Below, piece after piece: positions 1-13,000 of a DNA stretch of 64,000 nt (position 1 is its first letter; the number at the start of each line of letters is the position of its first letter). Below the pieces are notes generated by a model that saw nothing but the letters and a program-made list of their open reading frames with translations, was not told where the DNA came from and did not search any database. The position numbers and the translations under genes are program-made. The DNA comes from Seison nebaliae. Taxonomy: Eukaryota > Rotifera > Pararotatoria > Seisonacea > Seisonidae. The stretch spans positions 23,930 to 87,929 of the forward strand of contig JALJEE010002373.1 in the NCBI GenBank assembly GCA_023231475.1, given 5' to 3'.

Positions 1-1839
1 ATTCCAATTTTTCTTAAAATTGATAAATCATACTTAGAAAAATCCAAATTTTTAAAATATTTTTAGAATATTGTTAAAGTTAAAATCACTATCTTGTAGA
101 GAATTTGAAGCTGTTTCTAGACATACTAAAATCAATCTTATGCGTTAAGTATTTCTTATAGAAAAAACTATTTTTGTGAAAAAATAAATGGATTTAAAAA
201 CGACCCTGAATTTTCCTACAATCCCTTCATTTGTCAGATGTTCCAAAATATTATAAACATTCATCAACGAACTAACGAATCAACTACTGAAATAGGATGA
301 GTAAATTAAATTCAATCTAAATTATTTTTTGATAAAAAAAAAGAAAGTATTTGTTGAATGAAACAAACGGATTATAGGTTAAGTGATTAGGAGAAAAATG
401 TTGGGGATTAATCACATAATTTTGTGTCTGATGATATAGTCAGTGAAGAAAAGTTAGTTAGTAACACGTGTCATAACTATTGGAAGTGAATGATCACGAT
501 TCTTCATTTTCGTCAAGATAATTTGAATATTTTTCGTTAGAGAGAAGGAGAAGAGTATAATGAAAATGAAATGATTTTCCCAGTTTACAGGAATCGATCC
601 ATTGTTCGAAGGTGTGTGAGAAGAGGAATGAGGAATCAGCAAAGAACAAGTCGAACTAAACTTCATTGTTGTTATAATGAAGAGGAGCAGTGAAAGTAGT
701 TCATTAACTCATCGATGGAAAGATCAATATTTACTAATCACAAGATTGACAAAAGTTCGAAAATAGTTTCAATTCCTTTTGGCATGTCGACGGAAATTCG
801 TTGGTTGACAAGTAAAGCGCTTGTCTGCGCTCGAAACAATCAACCCAACGATAACATCAACACAATAGTATTCGTCTAATAATTACTTTCCTATTCAATA
901 CTTCTTCGAAAAAACTTCTTTATGGATGATCATGAAACTTCATCTTAAGATTTCCTTACCATCATCATAATAATAATAATCATCATCATCATCATTAATA
1001 GCTGCATCAATCTATCTATATTTGTGAAACGAATGAATTTGGCGAGTTGAAAGAACTGCGATAAACATGGTAGACATACCTTCTCTATTAGACATATGTC
1101 TTATTGAGAAATTGAATCAATAAAATTCTACTTTTTACTTCACTTGCCATTGAGACGAAATTGGAAAATAATCTATCTTATTTATTTCCTGCAAAGAAAA
1201 ACAATAAGAATTTTCAATTCCATTTGATTATTCTCCCGTCGTATGATTAGTTTTCAGCCAATCGGTATAAAGGAAACGATAATCCATATTTCCAATCAAT
1301 TCCATAAAGATTTTTTTTGTCTGTTGAAAAAAATATTGAGATGGCACGAGTAACAAGTGATGGAAGAGAATTGATCATTATATCCTGTGGAAGGAGTTAA
1401 TTATTCCTCATAGATTAATCGGTCGACTATTTTGTTTTAGTCAAGTTCAGAGAGTTAAAGGATTGGCGGTATATTCATTCCAATCAGTTAAGATATTTCA
1501 CGCAGCGTAGCCACTCGTCCAAAGAAGAATTTTATTTTAGTTGTTTGATCTTCTTAAATACTTTTCACAGTCATCTCTGGTGAATAGTGAGGTAAGAGAA
1601 AGATTATTTAGTTTTTTTGCCGACCAATTTCAAATGTGGAACAAGTTAGTGAACAAGGAGAACTATTAAATCCTTCAAAATTATTGTGCAGATTATCTTT
1701 CGCGCCAATTGTTAAACAATAAAAATTCTTTTAGAAACTAATATCTAATTTTCTCCTCTTATCAAATAGATCATTCTCCTCTTGTTCTCATATTCTTTTT
1801 CTTTTTAAAATTCTATTTGATTATTTTGAACGGTTATAA
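1..1839. other. AT-rich non-coding region
   Basis: No convincing coding exon is visible on either strand. A short trinucleotide-type microsatellite (CAT/AAT units) lies near 961-1000. The last few hundred bases presumably hold the promoter and 5' UTR of the zinc-finger gene that follows, but no specific element is recognisable. Confidence 0.6.
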
Positions 1840-2753
1840 ATGATTCGAACGGATCCACATCATAATCCAGAACAATTAGCTAGTTTCATCATTACACTTA
1901 CAACTCAATTAAAGAACGAGAACTTTCGCCATGAATCAACGAAAGTAGAATCAAACAACGCTACTTGTAAGAGACTGAAATACGAACATCGAATTGAAGA
2001 TATTATTGAATCAGATGCGAATAATAATCATGAAAACAATAAGAAAGATATTAACAATATTGAACATAATAATGAAGAAGATTCAGATGAACAAGAAGAA
2101 GAAGAGGAAGAACAAGATTTAACAAAATCGAATGAGAAACAATTATTCTCATCAATCGCTCTTCTAATTGATCAGAAATCGCAAACAAGTTTCTTATTTT
2201 TATTTTTCTCTCATTAAAATGATTATTGGAAAATTTCAGATGAAATTGAATTAGGAGAAGTAAATCGAACTTCATCATATAATCGAAATGTTCATCAATT
2301 TAATGATGCCATCCTCTCACAAATACGTAATTTATTTGGAGATGGTGAACATAAGAATCTCTCTTCTTCAAACAGAATTTGTCATGCAGTTTAATAAATT
2401 AATATTCTCATTTTAATATTCATCTAATTCATTAGAAGTATCCATATCCATGTAATGCTACCAGTTGGCGTGGAGGTAGAAAACCTGTCGCTGATCCATC
2501 AGGAAGAAATGCTAGAAAATATAAATGTGATTTATGTGGCCGAGGTTTTTCTCGAAGCAATACTCTAGTTACACATCGAGTTAGTTGAATAAACTTTTCC
2601 AATTTTTTAAATTTCTCCATTATTCAGAGGATACATACTGGAGAGAAACCATTCGCTTGTGAAATTTGTGGTCGTGCTTTCCGTCAACCAGGTAATTTAA
2701 CTAGGCATAAATTGACACATTTCAATAATCGCCAGACAAAACGAATCAATTAA
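1840..2753 (+). CDS. C2H2 zinc-finger protein, two fingers at C-terminus
   Basis: Four exons (1840-2188, 2240-2388, 2436-2579, 2628-2753) join in one frame to give about 255 aa. The N-terminal half is unstructured, with an acidic Asp/Glu run encoded near 2070-2120. The C-terminus has a conserved-looking basic stretch with '[19 protein letters not shown]', then finger 1 (CDLC...H, '[11 protein letters not shown]') split from its last base pairs by a 48-nt intron, a classical TGEKPF linker, and finger 2 (CEIC...HKLTH). It should be a nuclear sequence-specific DNA-binding regulator. The two fingers and the linker are directly seen; orthology to a named factor is not assigned. All three introns are about 47-51 nt with GT-AG ends. 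Confidence 0.85.
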
Positions 2754-3079
2754 TCCTCAAACCCAATTTATTAAAACTTATTTTTTTCTTGTTTCAAAAA
2801 TATAATTTATTTCATTTTTATTCACATTAATTACCAATAATTCATTACATGAATAATTCCTGAATTTATCATATGAGAAGGAGAAAATTCGAAGGATTAG
2901 ATAAATGAGTAGGAGAAGAAATAAAAAAAATATTAAAAAAAATTGCTTCTGAGAAGAAAACAGTTAGGAATATAGAATGAAAATTATTTCAATATAGAAA
3001 TGAAAAAAATAAAAAATAAATTTAAATTTCAAATTATAAGTCATTGTTCTTCATCAAAAAATTCATCAAGTTAATTTGC

Positions 3080-3676
3080 ATGGCTACTTCAACGATCAGT
3101 GGAAATATCCTAAAAACGTTACAATCGATTAAAGGCAGAAATGCGTTAATAGTAACGGGATGTGGTATTTTGGGTTATTGTATCTATTTCGATTATCAGA
3201 GAAGAAGTGCTCCTGATTTCAAAAAGAAATTAGCTGAGAGAAGAAGAAAGGAGAGAATCGAACGAACTTATAAAACTTTCGATGATATTCCATCAGATGA
3301 TGACAGAGCCGCTGTCCAACAATATATGATGAATACTTTGGAAAAAGGAGAAATTCTGTTACGAGAAGGAAGAATTGAACAAAGTATTATGGAATTTGCG
3401 AAAGCTATTGCACTCTCAGAAAAACCATTAAATTTTCTTAATGTTCTCAAAACATCATTTCCTGCTGAAATTATTCGTTTAATCGAAGAAGTTCTACCAA
3501 AAGCGAAAAGTGTTCATCTTTCTTTTCTAATTAGTTTAATAATTTTTATTTGATATATTTCATAGAGAGTTCGTTACGTTCAACAAAAGAAGAAACAAAT
3601 GGGAAATGCTCAATTAAAAGCACTTTTCAGTCAATGTTTCCGACCACCCTCAATCATTCAAGAAGATGTCGAATAA
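3080..3676 (+). CDS. TOMM20: Mitochondrial import receptor TOM20
   Basis: Two exons (3080-3511, 3566-3676) encode 180 aa. An N-terminal membrane anchor (about residues 20-38, 'ALIVTGCGILGYCIYFDYQRR') is followed by the family's 'SAPDFKKKLAERRRK' linker and a helical receptor domain ('GEILLREGRIEQSIMEFAKA' is the TPR-like part). The second exon ends in an acidic tail 'EDVE', matching the end of animal TOM20. The protein sits in the outer mitochondrial membrane and binds presequences of proteins entering through the TOM complex. An upstream in-frame start-like codon at 3044 exists, but the ATG at 3080 gives the expected short N-terminus before the anchor. The donor GTTCAT is non-optimal, but the frame continues cleanly. 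Confidence 0.95.
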
Positions 3677-3834
3677 GTGAATTTAACCAAATGTTGAATC
3701 GAATTGTTTTCATTAAAAAAATATTATTTTTATTCCCAATTTCAACGAAGATGTTTAATTCCCATTATTTCTCTTATAATTTTTCGATAGATAAAATTTT
3801 TGTTATTTTCCCATTTTCTCCCACACTCAAAATA

Positions 3835-4100
3835 CTAAACGGTCGTTGTTGTCGTTGCTGTTGTTGTTGTTGTAACGTTGGATGATGGTGTAGTATCGGA
3901 ATCTTTCGTGCCAAGGTAAATTCCCAAACCTACGACGAGTAGTATAATCAATAGAATTAGCGCGACACCTGTCAACAAAATATTTCGTTGTCTAAAATCA
4001 AGAGAATGAAATTTTAAAATTTTTCTATAATTGCTAACCGTTTATTTAAAGTATTCGGATGAAGAAGGCGTTTATTTTGAGATTTTCTTGAATCCACCAT
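3835..4100 (-). CDS. Small single-pass membrane protein, Thr-rich tail
   Basis: Reading leftwards, exon 1 (4100-4039) and exon 2 (3991-3835) are separated by a 47-nt GT-AG intron and give about 72 aa. A basic N-terminus (ends 'LNKRQR') precedes one strong hydrophobic segment ('NILLTGVALILLIILLVVGL'), then a short Ser/Thr tail with a run of threonines before the stop. Topology is probably N-in/C-out, leaving an O-glycosylatable tail outside. Upstream exons cannot be excluded, since the next minus-strand candidate starts only 260 nt away. No family is recognised. Confidence 0.5.
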
Positions 4101-4360
4101 TTTCCTTATTAATTTTTATTTTTTTTAAATATCATAAATTTTTTAATATTATTAATGTTCGAGTGACGTCAAATCTTCCAATGTCTTTCGTCATAACATC
4201 TCTCGTTTATTGTAAACATACTGAAGTCGAGTGAAATATTAAGAAAACGATTTCTCGATTATTCTTCGATATTTATTCACTAAAATTACTTCTCAAAAGT
4301 TACCAAGCAATTAAATATATTTTATAAGTGAAACATTTTAAGATCTTCAAAAATAAATAT

Positions 4361-4670
4361 TTATGATTTAGGAAGATGTCCATTATTGACCTCCATGGTT
4401 AGTTGACTGATATTTCGATGACTGTTGATAAAATTCTTCGAAATTTCCAACAAAAAGCATGCATTGTTTTTCTGATTTCTCGGATATTAGGTGAGATGAA
4501 ATGGAAAGGAATTTAATCAAAATTAAAGGAAATCTTTCAAATTTACTTACATTTTTAGTGCATTTCTGATTTGTGATGTCTATTAAGAATTTATCACAAT
4601 ACAAACAGTGAAAACAAAAGACATTGAAAAAGAAAAAAAGAAAATTTAACAGAAATTCCTTGAAGTTCAT
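4361..4670 (-). CDS. Possible short secreted cysteine-containing peptide
   Basis: A hydrophobic leader ('FLLNFLFFFFNVFCFHCLYC') begins at the ATG at 4670. A GTAAGT donor after position 4551 and an acceptor before 4471 keep the frame open to a stop at 4361-4363, giving about 76 aa with a CxxCxxC start and two further cysteines. It could be a signal-peptide protein of the Ly6 or small toxin-like size class, or the first exons of a longer gene joined to the membrane segment downstream. The call rests on the leader and the good donor only. Confidence 0.3.
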
Positions 4671-6882
4671 GACGTTTAAGATGGAAATAAATTATTCTTT
4701 CGATTTCACTGACAGAAATCTTTCGATTTTTAGCGCGCTTCCTTCTTCTTCACATCTGACTAGAACAATGAGCTGTGAAATTCTCTCAAATAATTTTTCG
4801 GTTGAAAGGATTCATATACTAACAGTTCATTCTAATATTAAGTAGACAATGATGGGTGGACAAGTCAAATAAGTATATCCGGTGTCTTTCTGATATTATG
4901 AGTGGATGAACGAACAAAGCTTATTTTATCCAACCCTTCCTTCTTGTTTATAGATTGCGAATTATAACTTACTTTCGACTTATGTTGCCGCACGAATTGC
5001 GTGTATTTAGAATTGTGGAGAACTTATTTGAAGGAAGTCGATTAGTTCTCACCATGCCACTCGAATTAGTTAAGGAAGAAGAGATTGTTTATATATCAAG
5101 TAGTTTACCTTGTTGAAAAAGACAATATATTGATTAAACTCAACTTTTCTCCTATCTTAAAAACCAATTGTTGAACTATATTTCTATTATTCTTGATCTT
5201 TTATTTTCTTCAATTTCGATATCAACTTCAACTTTAATTCTTATTGTACTTGACATATGTTGTTTAAGAAACTTCTTTTTTCCCATTTTATGCTTTTGTC
5301 CTTAAACTTTTTTCTGAGAATCAGAAAATTTTATTTTACTTCAACATCTTCTTTTGAAATTTGGAGAGAATTGTTTATTGACGTTTTGGAATAGAATTGG
5401 AAGTGAATTAGATGGAAATTATTAGAAAACATCTTCTTTAATGAATTCTCCCAAGAGGTTCTCTGACACAGTTGGCAAGCACAGTATTGCCGGTAAATCG
5501 ATATACCAATCGACGGTAATCAAAGTCGTTTGTTGTTTTCATTTAAGATAACCGCTAATTATCGCCAAATTGGTGAAGGTTGGCATTTCATTCCATTCCT
5601 CTTGGAACTTCCGATTTATTTGTAATTTATGAAATTCATTAAATGTTTTTCCAGTGTCTTCTTCATTTCTTCTTGGCGGCAATTACCTTCGAATGATTAT
5701 TAAACACAGTTTCGCAGTTTCCTTCATTATCTTCCAATTTGTTTATTAGTATATGTCTGTTTTCTAAATTGTTCAAAGTTTTTCTTCCTTTTTCCCTAAA
5801 AAATAGTTTTATATGTAGTCTATTGACATACACCGCAAATATCACAGTTATTCTGATAATTTTACAAATATTCCATAGTTGATTGAACTCATCGTAATAA
5901 TAATATGTTGTGTATACAGAATTTTAAAGGATATTGATAGAATCAATTTCACTAAGAATATCATTCTCTTTTCATTCTTTATTGGGACGTTGTTTTTTGT
6001 AAATGAATTATTTCATCACCAAATTACATCATTCACAAAAGATTATCGTTAATCCTAAAATTATTAATGAATATTCCTACTCTAATCACTTTCGACGATT
6101 GTTTATTTTTCATCCATTTTTTCCAGTTATTTCACACCGTCGGCAACAGAAGACAATGGAAGGAATTTCCCGATTAAATTTTCTGCTTATTCCCTATGAG
6201 AAAAGAGATGAGGTAAAAGATATGAATTGATAAGTCGTATTATAGATGTTATTGATCGTCAACATTCAACAAATATGAAAGTGTTATAGACGCACTTTTC
6301 ACGACATTCCCCATTGTGACATGGTTCGACTATCAAAAATAAATATTATCTTTTATCGCTTGCTTATCCAACTCGTAATACTCACAAGAGTTGTAGGAGT
6401 GTTCAAGTTTGATTCAATCTAAATCTGTCATTTCGCCGACAAATAAAGAAAATGTCACTTGAATTGGTGCAGGAAGCATCCCATCATCTTCTCTATATAT
6501 TTCAGATGAAAGGAATCGATCCTTAGAACTATTTATTTTCATAGAAATTCTTATTTTGTTTTGTCAAAAATAAAATAATTTTATTTTGCAAATTTCCTTA
6601 ATTGAATTTTCTTTTCTCGATTATTCTTTATCACTTGAAATAAGTGGAAAGGCTGCAAAGTTGCTAGAGGAATGCTCCACTGACTTCGTATTAGACACGT
6701 TCGATTAGAGTGTGAATGGAACAGAAAATATTGTTCTATTTCACGCACAACATTTCTTCGTATGATTAGTTCTAATCAGTACTTTCTATCACGTCCATTC
6801 CTATAAATTAATCATCAGATTCCTCTAATATTTACACTTTCTATTATTTCTCATTAATCAATAGATCATTCGTTTTTAAAAC
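4671..6882. other. Non-coding spacer
   Basis: Only short AT-rich open frames without codon bias or splice partners are seen on either strand. Nothing specific is recognised; the right end should contain the promoter of the gene starting at 6883. Confidence 0.5.
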
Positions 6883-7794
6883 ATGTCTAATCGTCGATAT
6901 TGCTACAATTTGGCCAGTCGCGAAATTCTCTTAACATCAAAATCGCTCACCAATTATGATTATCCCATTTTCAATTCAACAACTGATTCCAATTCAACTA
7001 AATCTATGAGGAAACGAATCAGAAAGATGGCATATCGAATGCGTTCATTGTTAACACAAATCGAATCGTTACCATCATCAAATAATCGTTTGCCGCATTT
7101 TCCAAGACAATCACTTGTATGTCATCGATTATCAGAGAAGAAGAGAAATGGGAAAAGGAATGAATCGGAAGAATCAGGAATTTCTTCACAAGATAATACT
7201 TTCTATCTTCATTTACATTCTACTCCATTATCTGATCGAACAAACAGTAAGAAATCCTTATCATCTACAACAACAACATCAACCTCATCAACTTCATCAA
7301 ATAAGTTAACATCTATTTCATCGAGTAAGAAACAAATTTCATCGAAACGAATAACTTCACCATCATCATCAAGAACAACGTTAATAAGACAATCATCCAA
7401 ATCATTAAGAAGAACAATATTATCAGATAATCACAATTGCCATCATAATACATATGAAAGTGTAAAAGATGAGACGATGTTGAATGACATTCCAGTCGAC
7501 CAACGTACATTTGTCGTGGGAAAACTTCCCATTATGACTGAAGTCCGACAAAGGAAAACGATATTGACGAAAAGAAAACGAACAATTAGTCGACCCAAAT
7601 TCGTCCAATTGAAGAATGATGAAAATTATGAAAATTTCAATTACAGAGGTCGAAAATCGAAGATGATGAAACTTGACGAAGATAAGATGATAAACATTCC
7701 GAGATGTTCAACACCAAAATTGAAAAGTCATAAAATTCGTCAATCATGTATCAACATATTGAATAGTTCTCAAGTTATTGTGGTCAATATTTAA
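6883..7794 (+). CDS. Basic, Ser-rich unknown protein
   Basis: One uninterrupted reading frame of 303 codons from an ATG with an A-rich leader. The protein is rich in Ser, Thr, Lys and Arg, with a long Ser/Thr run at about residues 120-170, several dibasic patches and a more ordered-looking patch 'DQRTFVVGKLPIMTEVRQRK' near residue 205. No domain, signal peptide or membrane segment is visible. The composition suggests a nuclear or cytoskeletal disordered protein. It faces the LRR gene tail to tail with only about 100 nt between stops. It may have further exons, but the frame is complete as read. Confidence 0.6.
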   Translation: MSNRRYCYNLASREILLTSKSLTNYDYPIFNSTTDSNSTKSMRKRIRKMAYRMRSLLTQIESLPSSNNRLPHFPRQSLVCHRLSEKKRNGKRNESEESGISSQDNTFYLHLHSTPLSDRTNSKKSLSSTTTTSTSSTSSNKLTSISSSKKQISSKRITSPSSSRTTLIRQSSKSLRRTILSDNHNCHHNTYESVKDETMLNDIPVDQRTFVVGKLPIMTEVRQRKTILTKRKRTISRPKFVQLKNDENYENFNYRGRKSKMMKLDEDKMINIPRCSTPKLKSHKIRQSCINILNSSQVIVVNI

Positions 7795-7892
7795 CTTTTG
7801 AAATTTACTTATTTATTTCACTTTCCTATCCTATTTATTTTTATAAAAAATAAAACATTTCCATTAGTTCAAATTCATGAAAATCATGTTGA

Positions 7893-9872
7893 TTATCTCT
7901 TCTTTTTCTTCCTTCCCTTTCGCTTTTTCTTCTCTTTGACTAGTGCGTCTGCCCAACCGATAAATGGAATGAAAGAAAATCGATTTTCCTCGTCCATGCG
8001 CAACTTACTTAAAAATTCCCTTTCCAATATCATTTCCAGTTTTGGAGTTAATTGACCACCAGCTAGACGAATAGCCGTGAAAAGTTCAACAGCATTAATC
8101 GTATAAACTCTTTTCGCTTTCTTTCTAATTCTTTTAGCCTCCATTTTTTTTAGAAACTTCTTCAATTTTTTTGCTTTCCATTTTCTTAAACAGATTCGTA
8201 ATGATTCTTCAGGATTATGAAAGAAATAATGTTCCAATGTTGCTGGAGGAATTTCATTTATATCCCATTCAGCTAAAGAAGTTCTTGTCGAACGAACAGG
8301 ATAGAATGCTGGATGAACATTGGAAAGATGTTTAATCAGATGTTCTCTATCTTTTTCAATGATTTCTTTGCACAATCTTTGTAATTCAATTGAATCATGT
8401 TCCTTGAAATTAGTAACTCGAAATCTTTGTATATTAGGTAGTTTGTTTATGAGAAGAGTATAGAGAACGATCGCACCTCTCATTCCAATATTCATATTAT
8501 CCATACCTTCGAAAACTTCAAGATTCTCTGCACGTTGCATTGCTGCGGCCAATACAACTGATGATTCGAAATTTAGTCCAGTAGAATTTAAATATAAATT
8601 CTTCAGTTGTTCCGCTTTTTTCTTTCCAGTCCATAATCTAAATGAAAATAAAATTTAACATATTCTCTAATTTGATAACTTCGCTATGGTTTGATAACCA
8701 GGGAAACCGAATTTATTGCCTGAAAGATCGAGATAACTCAATGAAGACGACGCTTTGACGCCCAAGATCAATGGTCTGATACACTTGTCGTTTAAATGAG
8801 CATAAGATAGATTTAAATGTTTTAGAGTTTCGGTTTCTTTTAGATATTTTTGGAAAAATTTGCAGGTGTTAATACCTAATTCGTTATGAGCTAATTCGAT
8901 ATGATGGAGAACGTCGTATGACTGGAGTATGGGCAAAAGGAATTTCACATTAATTTCTTCATCTTTTATTTTATTCCCTAAATGTATATATTGATAATAT
9001 CATGTTGTTATGGTTGTAAGAAGAAGATATAGAGAGTAACTAACCATTAAACATTATTTTCTGAAGGGTGTAACTTCCACGGAAATTTTGTAGAATGACG
9101 AATAGACCAGCTGTTGTCAACATATTATAAGACAAATCTAAAGATTCGACGGTGATATTTTCCAATAATCCTTCTGCTATAAATATTGCTCCTTGATCAT
9201 CAATAAAGTTGTGGTCTAATTTGATAGACGTACAAACGGATGTTGCTCCAACAGCTACCATGATTGGACGTAAATCCCGAGAAGTTATACAATTATAAGT
9301 TAAATGAATTTTTGTCGGATCTTTTCTTAACTTAAACATAATCATGCAAATAATATCATAAAGAGTGATAGTTATTATAATAAAATTGAAACTTGATGAA
9401 CAAATGGAAGGAATTCTCTTTCCCCAAAATATTTACAAGCACATTCATAAGCTTTCAATATCTCACTCGACGCAAATGTACAAAGTGTTTCTGATGATTC
9501 TTCTACGTCTGAATCATAATAATTTTCTCGTGCTAATTTTTCTGCTTGTCTTCTTTCTTCCATTTTTTGCGCAAACAACTGATGAAATAACGTAATATCC
9601 GGTTCAGTACTTCCATCAAGTACAAGAGGTAATGATTTGCAGTTCCTTACCGGCAATTCAAGTGGTGGCAATTGAACGAGTTGTTCAAACTCGTACATGG
9701 GATGACCTTCCTTTACCAGTGGTAAACGAAAGTCTTGTAACGAGATTTGTAATAAGTGGAACTTATCGATCGGAAGAGGAGGAATCCGTTGAGCATTTCT
9801 TTTCAGTTTTTCTAATAGAAACCGATCTTGGATTATCTGATCCCAATTACTACACCAATGTATTCGTGGCAT
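7893..9872 (-). CDS. Leucine-rich-repeat (RNase-inhibitor-like) protein
   Basis: Four exons (9872-9393, 9330-9045, 8977-8680, 8637-7893) splice in phase to 602 aa. The start chosen is the ATG at 9872 because no ATG lies in frame further upstream before a stop. A non-repeat N-terminus ('MPRIHWCSNWDQIIQ') is followed by RI-type LRRs ('LDLSYNMLTTAGL', 'LNLSYAHLNDKCI', 'LDLSGNKFGFPGY'), then a C-terminal region with a basic helical stretch and a lysine/arginine-rich tail. RI-type LRR proteins act as protein-binding scaffolds; the layout resembles ciliary LRR proteins such as the DRC5/TCTE1 group, but I do not claim that orthology. Introns are 43-67 nt. Confidence 0.85.
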
Positions 9873-10065
9873 CTCCTTCCACCAAAATGAAGAATAGCGC
9901 ACAAAAGAAAAATAATGATATTATTTTACGTTTAATCAATTAAACAAATAGACGAAATATATGAAGAAGACTAAATCATTTTTTTAAACAGCTAAAACGG
10001 AATGCCTTAAGACGGAATGGCAACACGTTAACATGGATATATTATATTTTTGGTGGTACAATTTA

Positions 10066-13000
10066 TCATTTATCTTTCTCATCTTTTAAGAAATCTAAAA
10101 ATCTTATAAAAAATGAAAGAACAAGAAAATTTAAACCCATTTCACATGTACAATTTTTATGAGGGCAGTTAGGATCATCTATTCTAGTTCCCATATTCGC
10201 ATTACGTCCAGCAACACCCACATTTTGCATAAAATCAGATGAAGTTAAACCAAATGGCACTTTTATGCGTCTAATTGAGTCTCTTGAGGTAACTGAATAA
10301 ATTCTACAGCACGCATCTATGAAATGGATGAATTACAAGTCGAATAAATTTGAGGCATTCGATAAATTGTCGTACCTTTATTATTATTCAATGGAGCGGG
10401 CTTATGCGTTAATCGTGCAGCTATAATTCGTTATATTTTATAATTACAAGGAGAAATAGAACTTGAATTTGCTGTCGATGGTGCTATTGATTGTCCACGT
10501 CTAGAACCACCTCGCTTTTCTGTTTTCGATTAAAATGTTAAGAAACAAGTCATTTTAAGAAACTGAATTTAACCATCTTCATTCTTTTTAAATAAGCTTG
10601 TTACTTGCCTAGAACCACCAGATAAAGTGGAATATGTTTTAGATGAGCCAGTTTTCGTTTTTTGAGTATTATTGTCTATCGTATTAATTAATTATTAGGG
10701 GGAAATTAAAAGATATATTGATCTTAAACTCATTCGACTCTTGGAAAATTTCATATCGTTTTTCGATTTATTTTGGTTCAATGCAGAAGTCGTCACTGAT
10801 GGTTTCAGTCCGATTTTATGACCTTCCACAGATATTTTTGACATTGAGTTTGCCGCTTTCTGATTAGTTTTTGATGGTGCAGCATTGGTTTTTGATGGTA
10901 CAGCATTGGTTTTTGATGGTACAGCATTGGTTTTTGATGGTACAGCATTGGTTCTTGACGACGATTGAGCTATCCTGGGTTTTTGATTTGTGGCAGATTG
11001 AGCGCCTTTAGTATGAACCATTATCGATGATTTTTTTGAAATAATCGAATTTTTATTGCTTACTGAAGCATTACGTCTTAATGTGGTGGAGGATTTTACT
11101 ATTCCTAAAATGCATTGCATAAACGTAGTATATGATGGTTATCACAATAATTCAAACCAGTTGATGATTTACCTTGAAGTTTAGTTAAGTCTTCACCACT
11201 TCCTCTATTGCTTCGCTCATAAGGACCCGTTAACGTTAAGGATACCAATGATGAGTCGACTTTTGGTCCTTTCCCCATAAGATTTCCATCAACGAAAGCT
11301 AACGGATCTTCTTCGCCAGCTAAATGACTTAAAGCTTTATTCATTTGTCTTCTATTTTTCAAAGGTAACGTTTCGCTTACGTTGGTTAACGGGTCAACTG
11401 GTCCGATGTTACTCGTCTTGGAATATATCCTCGTCATACTCTGATTCCCCAGAAAAAATTTTAATTTATTTTCACGAAAAATAACTTTGCCGCCTTGTGT
11501 ACTCGGATGATTACTACCAGGAGTTGGTGGCAATGGCCTTGTCCTTGGACCTCTTGTCGGCGGTCTTGTCTTCGGTCTCACTCGAGTATTAACTGAAGTC
11601 GTTGATAGTATCGATGGTAGATTCGTATTTGAGATCTGCTAAAAATTATATGTCTCAGTTATACAAGTATAATATAAAATAAAGGTAAACTTTTTGATCG
11701 TCATCCGCTTCGCCACCGACACATGTTTCTTTTTTTAAAAAGTTTTGGTATTGAGTCATTTTCCTCATTTCTACAATAGAATAAGGTTTGCATTTAGAAG
11801 ATTGAAATTTTGAAAATGAGGGAAATGGAATATCTCTATTGTTCCATGTCTCACTACATGAATCGATTACATGTTGAACATTTTTCAAACAAGATTTGAC
11901 GAATGATCCTTTTCTCTCTTTTCCTTCTTTTTTTGGTACAAGATCGATATCTTTACTTATCGGATTATTTTGGATGGATTCTTTCACATCATCTTTCTAA
12001 AAAATATAAAGATTTTAATATGATTTACTATGAAAATCTTATAAACTTCTTCCTTCGAGGAAATTTTTGATTCTTCTTTATTTGAGACCGTTTTATTAGT
12101 TACCATATTCTCCTTATCTTCATCATGAGGATGATTATTTAATATTTTTGGACTTTTATCATTTTTTAAGTTGTCAGTCCGTTTAATATCTTCAATATTT
12201 TCCATTAACTTCTGAATGTTGGAAAAATAATAGAAAGAAAATATTGCACAGTTGTAAAAGTTTTTTGAAAATCAACTTGGGAAGATTTGTCTGATACATT
12301 CGAGGTAGAAAAACTGAGAAAATTTGATTCAGTTGTTAACGTTTGTTTCTTTTCAGAAAGTGGATCTTTATCCTTATTTTCTATTACAATCGAATGAAGG
12401 TCGTAGTTATTATTGAATGTATTATCCTCTGGAATGCGTTCGATATAATTCGTTATAGGTTCATTGACAAAACTTACTGATTTTTTCACCGTTAGTGATT
12501 TTTTTCTTCCTATCTGAAGAACAGTTTCATTAACTAAAGGATTGTTTTCTTTGTTCTCAGTTTCGTAATATTCATAAGTGAATATATTGGTAGAATCAGA
12601 GAATTCATCTGATTTGTTAGTTGGAACAGTTTCCACATAATGTGTCGCAGATGTTTTCTGAATGATTTTAGTTTCGCTATTACTAAATTCGTCGCTATCT
12701 ACTTGTAAAGTGAAACTCTCAACTTCAGCAGTTACAAGATCATCATCTTCTATATATGAACTATCACTGATGTTTTCAGAATTATGATTGTTATTCTTCT
12801 GATTCTCTAATACACATTTCAACAATAAAATATCATCTTCTTTTAGTTTGTTTTCTTTCTTATTCTTTTTCGTAATCAAATAGCCACTACTAGTTTGTTT
12901 TGCTAAAATTATTGAACAGTCATCCAATTGCATTTTTTCCATTCCTGTAATTAGATCATTTGTACATTTCTTCTTATCTTTATCATTATCGTCATTTTCG

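Noticed and set aside
10570-10625. A GC-AG intron with donor GCAAGT after 'GGSR' in the disordered-protein gene
   Set aside because: Splicing there leads to a stop; reading on to a normal GT donor at 10573 keeps the frame, so no GC donor is needed.
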